Counted from the stretch's first letter, positions 8,495-17,260 are shown. The stretch: 64,000 nt of DNA from Blastocatellia bacterium (GCA_035275065.1 DATENM010000031.1:62001-126000), one strand, 5' to 3'. Notes: a model not told the origin generated them from the letters alone. Numbers and translations: made by a program.

Positions 8495-8770
8495 CTAGGC
8501 TTCCGCTGTCGTCGGATCGATCACCTGCTTGACTTCCGAGATGCGGTTCGCCGGGAAGCCGCCTTGCTCGGCGTGCTCGCGAACCAGCGCTTCATTCGGC
8601 GCGATGTAGACGCAATAAATCTTGTCGTCGGTGACGTAGCTCTGAACCCACTGAATGGATGGCCCCAGCTCGTTCAAGACGCCGCACGACTTCTGCGAAA
8701 TCGCCTGCAACTGCTCGGCGGATAGCTTTCCGGCATCGGGGATCTCTCGCTCAATAACATATTTCGGCAT
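8495..8770 (-). CDS. DUF4242 family (SCO4226-like) small protein
   Basis: The 91-residue protein begins MPKYVIEREIPDAGKLS and contains SCGVLNELGPSIQWVQSYVTDDKIYCVY, matching the DUF4242 ferredoxin-like fold family. Its Streptomyces member SCO4226 binds nickel. Histidine and cysteine residues are present, but metal binding here is only inferred. The start has AAAGGAGA at good spacing. It lies in the dehydrogenase locus between E1-alpha and a membrane barrel gene. Confidence 0.8.
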   Translation of the reverse strand: MPKYVIEREIPDAGKLSAEQLQAISQKSCGVLNELGPSIQWVQSYVTDDKIYCVYIAPNEALVREHAEQGGFPANRISEVKQVIDPTTAEA

Positions 8771-8812
8771 CGCGAATCTCCTTTCAAGGCGGCCTGACTT
8801 TTATCGCCAACG

Positions 8813-9808
8813 CTACGAGCCGGCGCCGATGGCGCTGGGCTTATGGTCGTCGGCATAGACGCCGCCGAGCGCCTCTTCCGGCTCAGGCGGCGGCTGACTC
8901 TCGGTCCACGCGAGGTCTTCTTCCAATAACGCATTGACGCGCCGGTTGACGGCTTCGATCTCTTCGGCGGTGGCGACTTTATTCTTCAGCAACTGCTTTT
9001 CAAAGTTGCCGATGGGGTCGCGCCGCTGCCATTGCTCAAGCAACTCTTTCGCGACGTACGATTGATTGTCGTGCGCCGCGTGGCCGCGCAGGCGAAACGT
9101 CTTGGCTTCGACGAGCGTCGGCCCGCCGCCCGAGCGCGCTCGCTCGACCGCTCGCCGCGCCGCCCCGTACACCGCCAGCACGTCGTTGCCATCAACGATT
9201 TCGGTCGGCATGCCATACGCCTTGGCGCGGTCGGCGATATTCAAGACGCGCATCTGACGGCTAGTCGGCGTCGAATACGCAAAGCCATTGTGCTCGCCGA
9301 CGATTACCAGCGGCAGGTTCTGCACCGCCGCGAAGTTCGCGGCCTCGTGAAACGCGCCGGTGCTGGTGCCGCCGTCGCCGATGTAAACCATGCCGACCGT
9401 CTTCTTCTTCCGCATGCGCGCCGCCAGCACGACGCCATTCATCACCGAAACCAGCGTGCCGAGCGGACTGACGGTGCCGATAAAGCCGCGCGCCATGTCG
9501 GTGATGTGAATGTTTTGATCGCGCCCGTGATTGAGCGACGTGCGCCGCCACAGGTATGACGAGAAGACTTCGCGCGGCTGGGCGCCCATCACCATCATCG
9601 CGCCGAGGTCGCGGGTCAGCGGCGAGAGTATATCGCCGTGGCTTTTATCGAGCGCGTAAGCCGAGCCCACCGCCGTCGCTTCCTGGCCGAGGCTGCGAAA
9701 TAATCCGCCGACGATCTTGCCCTGCTTGAGCAGGTTGTCGAGCCGGTCTTCCAGCGACCGCGTCAGCCGCATGAAGTAGAGCAGGTCGAGTTGTTGAGTC
9801 TTCTCCAT
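8813..9808 (-). CDS. 2-oxo acid dehydrogenase E1 component, alpha subunit
   Basis: This is the thiamine-diphosphate-binding alpha subunit of E1, 331 residues. The cofactor motif GDGGTSTGAFHEAANFAA starts near residue 143, with the ThDP/Mg motif ending in VGEHN. FRLRGHAAHD and the phosphorylation-loop region follow. The start at 9808 is unusual: the bases before it are the pyrimidine-rich arm of an inverted repeat, so no Shine-Dalgarno sequence is seen. The next internal Met (about residue 13) lacks one as well. E3 lies immediately upstream, across the element. Confidence 0.93.
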   Translation of the reverse strand: MEKTQQLDLLYFMRLTRSLEDRLDNLLKQGKIVGGLFRSLGQEATAVGSAYALDKSHGDILSPLTRDLGAMMVMGAQPREVFSSYLWRRTSLNHGRDQNIHITDMARGFIGTVSPLGTLVSVMNGVVLAARMRKKKTVGMVYIGDGGTSTGAFHEAANFAAVQNLPLVIVGEHNGFAYSTPTSRQMRVLNIADRAKAYGMPTEIVDGNDVLAVYGAARRAVERARSGGGPTLVEAKTFRLRGHAAHDNQSYVAKELLEQWQRRDPIGNFEKQLLKNKVATAEEIEAVNRRVNALLEEDLAWTESQPPPEPEEALGGVYADDHKPSAIGAGS

Positions 9809-9810
9809 AA

Positions 9811-9945
9811 AGAAGTCAGGAGTCAGAAGTCAGAAGTCAGAATGGAAGAGGGAGCCAGAGTCAGAAGTCTTGAGTCAGAATTAATGTGGAGGCGATAGCC
9901 GACTTGCTTATTCATTCTGTCTCCTGACTTCTGACTCCTGGCTCC
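9811..9945. repeat. Heptamer-arm inverted repeat, family A copy 2
   Basis: Arms at about 9814-9844 and 9913-9945 are inverse arrays of AGTCAGA/AGTCAGG. The TAG stop of the lpd gene begins in the right arm, and the ATG of E1-alpha lies 2 bases from the left arm. The loop, reverse complemented, matches the loop of copy 1 around AAGTCGGCTA. Confidence 0.85.
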
Positions 9946-11351
9946 TACGCTCCGTGAATGACCATGCCATGCGCGTCTTCAAAGGCTTCGTGGATGCTCT
10001 CAGAAACGGTCGGGTGCGCATGGATCATGTGAATCATCTCGGCGACCGTGGCTTCCATCTGCAACGCCGCGCCGCCTTCGACGATCATCTCTGTGGCACT
10101 CGGGCCGATGATGTGCAGGCCCAGCACTTCGTCATACTTTTTGTCGCTGACGACTTTTACCATGCCTTCGGTCGCGCCGACGATCTGCGCTTTGGCCAGC
10201 ACAGGGATCGCGAACTTGCCGACCTGCACGTCATAGCCGCGCTCGCGCGCTTTGGCTTCGGTCAGCCCGACGCTGGCGACTTCGGGGCTGCAATAAGTGC
10301 AGCTCGGCACGTGGTCGTAATTGAGCGGGCGGGCCTCTTTGCCGGCAATCGTCTCGACGGCGAGGATGCCTTCAGCCGAAGCGACGTGCGCCAGCCACGG
10401 CGTCGGGATGACATCGCCGATGGCATAGACGTTCGGCTCTGCCGTGCGCATGTGAGCGTCGACTTTGATGTAGCCGCGCTCCAGCTCGACGCGGGTGTTT
10501 TCGAGCCCGAGGCCGTCCGTGTAAGCGCGCCGCCCGATGGCGACCAGCAACTTGTCGGCGGTGAATTCGTGCGGCTCGTCGCCGCGCTTGGCGACGATTT
10601 TCACCTGATTGTTTTCGACCGCCGCCGATTGAAAGTTGGTGCCGGTGAAGACCTTGATGCCTTGCTTCTTAAACGCTTTGGCCAGCTCGGCGCTGATCTC
10701 TTCGTCTTCGATGGGCAGCAACCGCGGCAGCAATTCGATGATCGTCGTGTCCGAGCCGAAGCGCGCGAACATCGAAGCGAACTCGACGCCGACCGCGCCC
10801 GCGCCCAGAACAACAAAGGATTTCGGCACCTCTTTCAATTCAAGCAGCTCGTCGCTGGTGATGATATGTGTGCCGTCTATGGGCAGGTTCGGCAGCGAGC
10901 GCGGCACCGACCCCGTCGCGATGATCGTGTTTTTGGTCTGCACGGTCTGAGTCGCGCCGCCGGCGTCAGTGACGGTGATCTGGCCCGGCTTGTCGATGTG
11001 CGCCGTGCCCTTGATGATCCGCACCTTGTTCTTCTTCATCAAGAACTCGACGCCCTTGGCGCCCTTCAAAACGATCTTGCCCTTGTTCTTCTGCGCCTGC
11101 TCGAAGTCGAGCCTCACATCGCCGACGGTGACGCCGATGCTCTTGGCGTGTTTGAACTCGTCGTAGACATCGGCGGTGTGCAGCAAGGCTTTCGTCGGGA
11201 TGCAGCCGCGCAGCAAACAGGTGCCGCCGAGATTCTTGTCCTTTTCGATGATCGCCGTGCGCAATCCCAGTTGTCCGGCGCGGACGGCAGCCACATAACC
11301 GCCCGGCCCCGAGCCAATGATGATCAGGTCAAACGTGTCGTTTGCGCTCAA
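9945..11351 (-). CDS. lpdA: Dihydrolipoyl dehydrogenase (E3)
   Basis: E3 reoxidises dihydrolipoyl groups on E2 and passes electrons to NAD+. The 468-residue flavoprotein has the N-terminal FAD motif GSGPGGYVAAVRAGQLG and the redox-active disulfide in GGTCLLRGCIPTKALL. The NAD motif is VVLGAGAVGVEFASMFARFG, and the second FAD contact is VYAIGDV. The catalytic base motif HAHPTVSESIHEAF is near the C-terminus. All expected residues are present. It is upstream of E1-alpha on the same strand and downstream of a Rieske protein gene, so it probably leads the dehydrogenase transcript. Confidence 0.95.
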   Translation of the reverse strand: MSANDTFDLIIIGSGPGGYVAAVRAGQLGLRTAIIEKDKNLGGTCLLRGCIPTKALLHTADVYDEFKHAKSIGVTVGDVRLDFEQAQKNKGKIVLKGAKGVEFLMKKNKVRIIKGTAHIDKPGQITVTDAGGATQTVQTKNTIIATGSVPRSLPNLPIDGTHIITSDELLELKEVPKSFVVLGAGAVGVEFASMFARFGSDTTIIELLPRLLPIEDEEISAELAKAFKKQGIKVFTGTNFQSAAVENNQVKIVAKRGDEPHEFTADKLLVAIGRRAYTDGLGLENTRVELERGYIKVDAHMRTAEPNVYAIGDVIPTPWLAHVASAEGILAVETIAGKEARPLNYDHVPSCTYCSPEVASVGLTEAKARERGYDVQVGKFAIPVLAKAQIVGATEGMVKVVSDKKYDEVLGLHIIGPSATEMIVEGGAALQMEATVAEMIHMIHAHPTVSESIHEAFEDAHGMVIHGA

Positions 11352-11401
11352 TGGGGTGAATGCCTCCTTGACGCAAGGCCGGCTTGCGGCTAGTGCGTCG
11401 T

Positions 11402-11716
11402 CTACTCCAGCGAAACCTTGATCTCGTCGCCTTCAACCTGAACGTCGAAGGCTTCGACTTTGGCCAGCACATTGACCGGCGAAACGCCGCTCGCCAGGGC
11501 AAACGTCCAGCCGTGCCACGGGCACTGCACGGTGCCGTTGATGCAGTCGACGTAGCCTTCGCCAACCGGCCCGCCGCGATGCGGGCAGACGTTGTCGAGC
11601 GCGAAGTACTGGCCCCCGCAATTGAACAAGGCGATGGCGCGGCCCGCGACTTCGACAACCATTCCCTGCCCCGGTGCAAGCTCCGAAGTCTTTGCCGCCG
11701 TGATGAATTCCGACAT
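11402..11716 (-). CDS. Rieske [2Fe-2S] ferredoxin-like protein
   Basis: A 104-residue soluble Rieske protein, similar to ferredoxin components of dioxygenases or to NirD. Both cluster-binding boxes are intact: CPHRGG and CPWHGW. There is no signal peptide or membrane anchor. The start ATG 11716 follows GGGAG; an ORF extension to 11758 lacks such a site. It is about 50 bases upstream of lpdA, so cotranscription is likely. No oxygenase or nitrite reductase partner is in the window, so its electron acceptor is unknown. Confidence 0.88.
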   Translation of the reverse strand: MSEFITAAKTSELAPGQGMVVEVAGRAIALFNCGGQYFALDNVCPHRGGPVGEGYVDCINGTVQCPWHGWTFALASGVSPVNVLAKVEAFDVQVEGDEIKVSLE

Positions 11717-11881
11717 TGCGCTCCCTTTCAAACCCTGATGCCCGCCGCCATTGTCCACTTTATGTCATAGCGAGCGACTGACCATCTTAGCAACTCGCTT
11801 ACGGGCGTTTCAAGTTGGATGGCTTTCGTGACGGAAGGCTGAGCGTCGGCTTTAAGGGTGATGGTCGGAGCCAAAGAAGCA

Positions 11882-11911
11882 GCGGCGGCCCCGTTGCTAC
11901 GAGGCCGCCGC
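11882..11911. terminator. GC-rich hairpin in a 274-base gap
   Basis: A 9-base-pair stem (GCGGCGGCC with GGCCGCCGC) lies in the gap between the Rieske gene and the upstream membrane-protein gene. There is no clear T-tract. It may be a weak or Rho-assisted terminator. Nothing else recognisable is in this gap. Confidence 0.35.
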
Positions 11912-11990
11912 ATTAGAAGGAGTTGGCGAAAGCGTGGAGCGCGCCCGGCAATCCTGCATTGCCGGAGTGCAGGCTTGAGAATGGTGAAGA

Positions 11991-12854
11991 TTAACGGAAA
12001 GCCGGTGCCATCGAGTTGCTTTCGGCCAGCGCGACGAGCACCTGGCGTTCTTCGACGACGCCCATCTCGACCAGGATTTCACCGAGCCGCTTCGCGCGGT
12101 CGGCCATCTGGCTCTGCATATCGAGAGCGGCTTGCAGGTTGGCCTGAGTGATCAGCCCGCGCGACACCAGCACTTCGCCGATCCTCGACTTATGCGGGTG
12201 GCGGCTCGCATCATAATTCCACTGCCGCATCAGATAGACAGGCAGCGAGGCCGGCATCGTAAAGAGCAAGTGCATTGTGTTCCACAACACATAGCCCTTG
12301 AGCGCCGCCAGTATCGATTTGTCGAGCGAGAAGGCTTCGTAGACGGCGAACAGCAAGGTCGAGAGGCTAAAGTAGCCGACCGCGCAAACCGCCATCGCGG
12401 CAATCGCTGCCGCCCCGGTCAATTCTTCCTGCGCCATCCCGAATGATGCGAAGAGGCTCGCCGTCGCGTGCGAAGCGACATTCATCGCGACGATGCTGCC
12501 GCCGATGCCGTAGAGAATCCACGCCTTCCCGGCCTTCCCTTCTTTCTTGCTTCCGCAAAACAGTAGATGATTCGTGGCCACCGCCAGCACGGCCGCCGCC
12601 GGCGCGATCATCACCGCCGCGCCAATTGCCGTCAGGTCATTCAAGGCGAGCGCCATCTGATTACCTAACTGTCGCCGGCTGGCCAGAAAAGCCGTCACCA
12701 GGATCGCCCCCAGAAGGAATAGCCCGGATTGGTTGAACTGACTGGCGCGATCCAGCACGGACGCCGCGACGACGACAAACGCATCCACGCAGATCACCAG
12801 CAAGATGGCCGTTGAGATTGGTACTGCTTGTTTGGGAGTATTCGTGCTTTCCAT
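11991..12854 (-). CDS. Multi-spanning membrane protein with MshEN-like c-di-GMP-binding module
   Basis: The 287-residue protein has about six to seven hydrophobic segments (roughly 12-210) and a soluble C-terminal part (about 225-285). The soluble part is a tandem pair of MshEN-type motifs: RIGEVLVSRGLITQANLQ and then RLGEILVEMGVVEERQVL. In MshE-type ATPases this paired motif binds cyclic di-GMP (known for the family). Here no ATPase domain follows. The membrane part (LVTAFLASR onwards) resembles the membrane domain of the HD-GYP/GGDEF protein at 50480-52915. I infer a membrane-bound c-di-GMP receptor using the same input domain as the enzymes. The start has GAAGGCGATGG-like purines upstream. 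Confidence 0.72.
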   Translation of the reverse strand: MESTNTPKQAVPISTAILLVICVDAFVVVAASVLDRASQFNQSGLFLLGAILVTAFLASRRQLGNQMALALNDLTAIGAAVMIAPAAAVLAVATNHLLFCGSKKEGKAGKAWILYGIGGSIVAMNVASHATASLFASFGMAQEELTGAAAIAAMAVCAVGYFSLSTLLFAVYEAFSLDKSILAALKGYVLWNTMHLLFTMPASLPVYLMRQWNYDASRHPHKSRIGEVLVSRGLITQANLQAALDMQSQMADRAKRLGEILVEMGVVEERQVLVALAESNSMAPAFR

Positions 12855-13289
12855 CGCCTTCTCCTATGCGCTTGAAATTCGACTCGTGCCTGCATTTGAC
12901 AAAGACCGAATGGCAGCCTGATCTTTGTTCTGTCCTCCCACAAGTCAATTGCTATGCCACGCACAGCCGCCCTCCGAGAGGTTTTGAGGGCGCCCCGGCA
13001 GTGCCGCTTACCCGTTGCATTCATTATCGTTTAAGCTGATGCCCCGTCTACGGCAGAATTGCTGTGACCGAGTCTCGCGGGAGCAAGCGCAGAGGCATGA
13101 CGCAAATTGACTGATGCATTTCATCAATTTGCCTTTTCATTCCGTCACCGGATGAAGGAAGGGAGACGCGGTGACGCGGTGACGCGGCGACGCGGCGAGG
13201 GAAAGAGATCGTGACGCAACGCTTCTCTTTCCCCGCGTCACCGCGTCGCCGCGTCACCGCGTCTCTCTTCGCCGTGTCGCCCTGTCGGT
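12855..13289. other. 435-base gap with two inverted repeats
   Basis: No gene is supported here. The gap holds a short AT-rich inverted repeat (13102-13110 with 13124-13132, GCAAATTGA) followed by a short T-rich run on the plus strand. It also holds the long octamer-arm element at 13163-13268. Confidence 0.6.
13163..13268. repeat. Octamer-arm inverted repeat (family C)
   Basis: Arms of about 43 bases (about 13163-13208 and 13226-13268) are made of GACGCGGT/GACGCGGC units in inverse orientation, with a loop of under 20 bases. The outer right edge is 22 bases from the stop of the LolA-like lipoprotein gene. Similar GCGTCACC-type units reappear, degenerate, near 63720. Confidence 0.85.
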
Positions 13290-13994
13290 TTATTTCGGCG
13301 GGTCAATCTTGATGTCGGCGTTGTAGTCGAAATAGGTGATCGTCGCCTTCGAGGTCTGACCGTTGACATCGGCTTCGGTTTCGATGCGGTGCGGCAAGTT
13401 GTCGGCGACCGCGACCCAAGCTTTCGAGCGGCTGGTCATGTTCGTGCCCATCATATTGCGCAGGGTGTATTGATAGACCGTCATCGGCTTGGCGTCGAGC
13501 GTGTCCGGGCCGACGAGCTTGACTTCGGCGCTGCGGCGAATCTCTTCGATGATCTTCGGGTCACGCACCGCGGCGATCATGCGGCTGGCGTCAATGGGCA
13601 GCTCTTGCCAGGCACCGGCATTCTGTCGCGACCACGCCTTATTGCCGATGATGATCGTCTCTTCTTTATCGCCCGCCATGCGAAAGCGGTCGGGCGCGAC
13701 GTATTCGATGGTACGCGCCACCTCTTGATTATTGAAGGTCGAATCCAATCGGGCGCGGAACGACCGGGCATTCAATTGTGCGCTGATGGCTTGCGTCAGC
13801 CCATCGAGCGCCTGCGGGTCGCTCGCCGTCGGAGCCGTGCCGCCGGCTGCGGCATTGGCTGATGCCGAGTTGTTGGCGTTGCCGGCATTGCTGTTTGCGC
13901 CGGCGCCGTTTCGAGTCCCCGGCGCATTGCAGCCCGCCGCGGTTATGACGACGAGGGCGAGGACGAGCGCCAGCAAACGAGTCGAATGATTCAT
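13290..13994 (-). CDS. Lipoprotein with LolA/LppX-like domain
   Basis: The 234-residue product has a lipoprotein signal with lipobox ITAAGC and an Asn/Ala/Gly-rich linker of about 40 residues. The remaining domain contains FRARLDSTFNNQEVARTIEY, PDRFRM and SKAWVAVADNLPHRIE. That pattern of beta-strands asking whether a polymer is degraded or carried resembles the LolA/LppX lipid-carrier fold. Function in lipid handling is inferred from fold resemblance only. The start ATG 13994 has AAGGAG upstream, which overlaps the end of the AlkD-like gene; the two are likely cotranscribed. Confidence 0.75.
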   Translation of the reverse strand: MNHSTRLLALVLALVVITAAGCNAPGTRNGAGANSNAGNANNSASANAAAGGTAPTASDPQALDGLTQAISAQLNARSFRARLDSTFNNQEVARTIEYVAPDRFRMAGDKEETIIIGNKAWSRQNAGAWQELPIDASRMIAAVRDPKIIEEIRRSAEVKLVGPDTLDAKPMTVYQYTLRNMMGTNMTSRSKAWVAVADNLPHRIETEADVNGQTSKATITYFDYNADIKIDPPK

Positions 13995-14013
13995 AGCCAA
14001 ATCTCCTTGGGTG

Positions 14014-14718
14014 TCAGATCGAGCCTTTCAGGTACGCCTGCCGCTCGGCTTCGGGAAAACGCTCGATGGCATAGCGCAGCGTGGTACGCGGCAGGCGCGG
14101 GTAATGGGCGACGAGAAACCTGCGCGCCGCGTCGCCATCGCGTTTGCCGACTTCACGCAGCATCCAGCCCACGGCTTTGTGCATCAAGTCTTCTTTGTCC
14201 GTGAGCAAACGTTCAGCAATGGCCAGCGTGTCGCCGAAATCATGTTGTCGGATGAAGTAAGCCGTCGCGACGATGCTGATGCGCCGCTCCCACAGGCTCC
14301 GCGAGCGGGCGAGCCTGTAAAGCGGCTTGCGGCTTTTGTCGAACAGATAGGCGCCGACGACGTGCGGCGCGGATACGTCCACAAGGTCCCAGTTGTTGAT
14401 GAAAGCGGTGTGCGCCAGATAAAGGTCGTAGATGTGCTTGCGCTCAGCCGCGTCGGCTTTGGCGAAGCGGCGCACCAGGATGAGCAAAGCGACGGCGCGC
14501 TCTTCGTGAAATGGCGAGCGCAAGAGCTTAAGGAGTTGGGCTTCGGCAAGCGCCTGATACTGCTTCGCCAGCCCGCGCAGCTCTGCCGCGCTGCTGCCGT
14601 AAAAGATGTCGCCTTCGCCGTACTGCCCGGGGCCTGTCTTGAAGTAACGCTTCGACATCTCGGCGCGCTCCGGGCTGCCGAGGCTTCTGAGTTTCATGCG
14701 AACGTCGTTTGCCGTCAT
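14014..14718 (-). CDS. AlkD-like DNA alkylation repair glycosylase
   Basis: The 234-residue all-helical protein matches the AlkD/HEAT-repeat family that removes alkylated purines from DNA. Diagnostic stretches include GSPERAEMSKRYFKTGPGQYG, FINNWDLVDVSAPHVVG, LWERRISIVATAYFIR and KAVGWMLREVGKRD. The WDLVD aspartate region, which holds the catalytic Asp in AlkD, is intact. A TATAAT box lies at 14742-14747, about 25 bases upstream of the start. It heads a two-gene unit with the LolA-like lipoprotein. Confidence 0.9.
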   Translation of the reverse strand: MTANDVRMKLRSLGSPERAEMSKRYFKTGPGQYGEGDIFYGSSAAELRGLAKQYQALAEAQLLKLLRSPFHEERAVALLILVRRFAKADAAERKHIYDLYLAHTAFINNWDLVDVSAPHVVGAYLFDKSRKPLYRLARSRSLWERRISIVATAYFIRQHDFGDTLAIAERLLTDKEDLMHKAVGWMLREVGKRDGDAARRFLVAHYPRLPRTTLRYAIERFPEAERQAYLKGSI

Positions 14719-14741
14719 CGTTTTTTTATGTGATAGCCGGC

Positions 14742-14747
14742 ATTATA
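14742..14747 (-). promoter_or_regulatory. Candidate -10 box for the alkD-like gene
   Basis: A perfect TATAAT reads on the minus strand upstream of the AlkD-like start. A weak TTCAAC sits 19 bases further upstream as a possible -35. Confidence 0.45.
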
Positions 14748-14851
14748 GCACGACGGTTTCGCCGCCGTTGAAGCGGCCCTGAGTTGAAACAGCGCGCGGT
14801 TGCGGTTTAATCTTCACACGGCACCGTCACCCCGCAGCGAAAGGAATGCTC

Positions 14852-15904
14852 ATGCCTGGATCATCTCTGCCCTTACACGCCCGCCCGCAATCTGTCTGGC
14901 GCTGGCTGACGCTTTCGCTTCTGCTCCTGCTTACGGTTCCGGCGACTTTGGCAGGCCGCGCAGATCAACCGGCGCGCAAGCCGCTGCTCGTCGCCCACCG
15001 CGGCGCGTCCGGTTACGCGCCGGAGCATACGCTGGCGGCCTACGAAATCGCTATCCAGCAAGGAGCCGATTTCGTCGAGCAGGATTTGCAAATCACCAAA
15101 GACGGGGCGCTGATCTGCATGCACGACCCGGAGATGAGCCGCACGACGAACGTCGCCGAGGTCTTTGCTGACCGCGCCACCGTGCGCGACCCCGAAGAAA
15201 CCGGCAAGCCGCACCGCGGCTATTTTGTGTTTGACTTTACGCTCGCTGAAATCAAGCGGCTCGACGCCGGCTCGTGGTTCAACCGCGCCAACCCGTTTGC
15301 GGCGCGACCGGAATACGCCGGCCAGCGCGTGCCGACGCTGGAAGAGACGATTGCCTTTGTCGGCCCGCGCGCCGGCCTTTACATCGAACTGAAGCATTAT
15401 CCGTTTTACAAGCGGCTGGGGTTTGACATGGCCGCACAGCTCGTGACGATGCTGAAAGCGCGCGGCTTCGAGCGCGCGCCGGAGCGCATCTTCATCCAGT
15501 CATTCTTCAAAGAAGCGCTGCTCAGCATGCAGCAACTCGCGCCGCGCTACCGGCGTGTGCAGTTGCTGCCGATGGAAGACGCCGGGCGCAAGGATGATTC
15601 GGCCAGGATCACCGCTCAACTGGCGCAAGAGATTGCCCGCTATGCGCAAGGCGCGGGGCCGAACAAGTCCATGCTCAAAGACGCCGCCGACGTAGCGACG
15701 CTGCATGCCGCCGGCCTGGTCATTCACCCATACACTTTTCGCGGCCAGACGCTGCCGGTCGTGCGCCGCCCGCTCGACGAAAAACAGGCCAACGGCGCAT
15801 CGGTGCGCGACAACATCATCACCGACATCCGGCGCTATCTCGGTTACGGCATAGATGGCGGCTTTACGGATTATCCGCAACTTTGGCGAGAAGCGACGCG
15901 GTGA
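14852..15904 (+). CDS. Secreted glycerophosphodiester phosphodiesterase
   Basis: This enzyme hydrolyses glycerophosphodiesters to glycerol-3-phosphate and an alcohol. The protein is 350 residues, with a signal peptide ending near ATLAGRADQ. The catalytic domain has HRGASGYAPEHTLAAYE, the metal/catalytic block GADFVEQDLQITKDG, the second histidine in MHDPEMSRTTN and YIELKHYPFY. That order matches GlpQ-type enzymes. ATG 14852 is preferred over ATG 14846 because AAAGGA is at better spacing. It is divergent from the AlkD-like gene. Confidence 0.92.
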   Translation: MPGSSLPLHARPQSVWRWLTLSLLLLLTVPATLAGRADQPARKPLLVAHRGASGYAPEHTLAAYEIAIQQGADFVEQDLQITKDGALICMHDPEMSRTTNVAEVFADRATVRDPEETGKPHRGYFVFDFTLAEIKRLDAGSWFNRANPFAARPEYAGQRVPTLEETIAFVGPRAGLYIELKHYPFYKRLGFDMAAQLVTMLKARGFERAPERIFIQSFFKEALLSMQQLAPRYRRVQLLPMEDAGRKDDSARITAQLAQEIARYAQGAGPNKSMLKDAADVATLHAAGLVIHPYTFRGQTLPVVRRPLDEKQANGASVRDNIITDIRRYLGYGIDGGFTDYPQLWREATR

Positions 15905-15958
15905 TCCGTCGCCTGACCGCCGGCGGTGTGCTATGATTTTGCCGACTAAGAGGCGATC

Positions 15959-17260
15959 ATGGCACGGGGCAAAAAGTTCCGCCCGACGAGGCGCATCCCA
16001 GACACCGAGCGGTCGCTGTTCGAGCAAAAGCTGACAGGCCGCTACACACGCACCCTCGACCGCACGGACTTGCTCAATCTCGTCCGCGGCGGCGAAGACA
16101 CTCACCTCGAATTCAAAATCCGTCTGGTCAACGCCGACAAGATCGCCGCGGAGATCGTGGCGATGGCGAATGCCGGCGGCGGCGCGATTCTTTTCGGCGT
16201 CAACGACCAGCGGCGCGTCGAAGGTCTGGACGATCCCGAACAGGTCGAAGACGAGCTGATCGATATCTGCCGCAACCAGATCAAGCCGGCCATCCTGCCG
16301 CGCCTGGATAAAGTCGCCTTTGACAACGGCGCGCGCATCGTCGTGCTGCAAGTGGATGATCGCCGCGCGCCTTATCAAACAATCGATCATCGCTACTACA
16401 TCCGCATTGGCTCGACCAAGCGCGAAGCCGACGGCACAGAGATCGCCGCGCTGTTCGCGCGCTCGCGCGTCGCCGCGCTCGAAGACATGCCAATGACCAG
16501 TACGTCTATCGAAGACATTGACGAGGCGCTGGTCTGGAGCTACGTCCGCGATCTCGAAGGCGAAACTTTTCGCGAGCCTGCCGGCTACCCGACCGCCGCG
16601 GCCATGCGTGACCTCAGACTGGCGGCCGATTACGGCGCCGCGGTGACGCCGACGATGGCCGGCTTTTTACTCTTCGGTCGCAGCGCAGCGGTCGAGCGCG
16701 TGCTGCCGCAGAGCCGCCTGACGCTGATGCGTTATTCGGGCACGGCGCTGACCGCGCCGATCATCGAGCAGGTCGAATTCGTCGGCAACATCACCTCGCT
16801 GTTTGACCGCGCCGCGCAGTTCATTCGGCGCTATGTAGACCTCTGGGATGCGCGCCCGCCGCGCTCGGCGCAAACCGCCGCGCCCGGGGATGAAGCAGCG
16901 CCGGTACGCGCCCGCGCCAACTACCTGCGCGATGCGGTGCTGGAAGGGCTGACGAATCTGCTGGTGCATCGTGACTACGCGATGGTCGCCGCGCCGTCGC
17001 GGGTGTTGATCTTCGACGACCGCATGGAGATGATCAACGCCTGCCGCACGAATGGCACAACGAAGAAGTCGGTCGAGTATGGCGCAACCTTGCGCTTGAA
17101 CCCGCGCCTGCATCGCGTCTTCACCAGTCCCGAATACGGCATCGAGTCGGCGCGACGCGGCATCCCATTGCTGCGCCGCGAGCATTTTGCCTTCACCCGC
17201 CGCGAACCGCGCCTGTCGCTGTTGAATGACGAATTCCGCCTTGAGCTTTACGGGATTTAA
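15959..17260 (+). CDS. AlbA_2/Schlafen-type ATP-binding regulator
   Basis: The 433-residue protein has an N-terminal AlbA_2 domain (about 38-150) recognised by THLEFKIRL, AAEIVAMANAGGGAILFGV and YYIRIGSTKREAD. The C-terminal half has a GHKL/HATPase_c_4-like segment, with RDAVLEGLTNLLVHRDYA and FDDRMEMIN. Such proteins are usually annotated as putative transcriptional regulators or stress proteins; no defence partner lies nearby. The start has GAGGCG just upstream. Its stop directly precedes an inverted-repeat element. Confidence 0.85.
   Translation: MARGKKFRPTRRIPDTERSLFEQKLTGRYTRTLDRTDLLNLVRGGEDTHLEFKIRLVNADKIAAEIVAMANAGGGAILFGVNDQRRVEGLDDPEQVEDELIDICRNQIKPAILPRLDKVAFDNGARIVVLQVDDRRAPYQTIDHRYYIRIGSTKREADGTEIAALFARSRVAALEDMPMTSTSIEDIDEALVWSYVRDLEGETFREPAGYPTAAAMRDLRLAADYGAAVTPTMAGFLLFGRSAAVERVLPQSRLTLMRYSGTALTAPIIEQVEFVGNITSLFDRAAQFIRRYVDLWDARPPRSAQTAAPGDEAAPVRARANYLRDAVLEGLTNLLVHRDYAMVAAPSRVLIFDDRMEMINACRTNGTTKKSVEYGATLRLNPRLHRVFTSPEYGIESARRGIPLLRREHFAFTRREPRLSLLNDEFRLELYGI

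Noticed and set aside
9954..11393. A 479-codon reading frame opposite lpdA
   Set aside because: The minus strand encodes an intact dihydrolipoyl dehydrogenase with all motifs. The opposite frame is open only because of GC-rich third codon positions.
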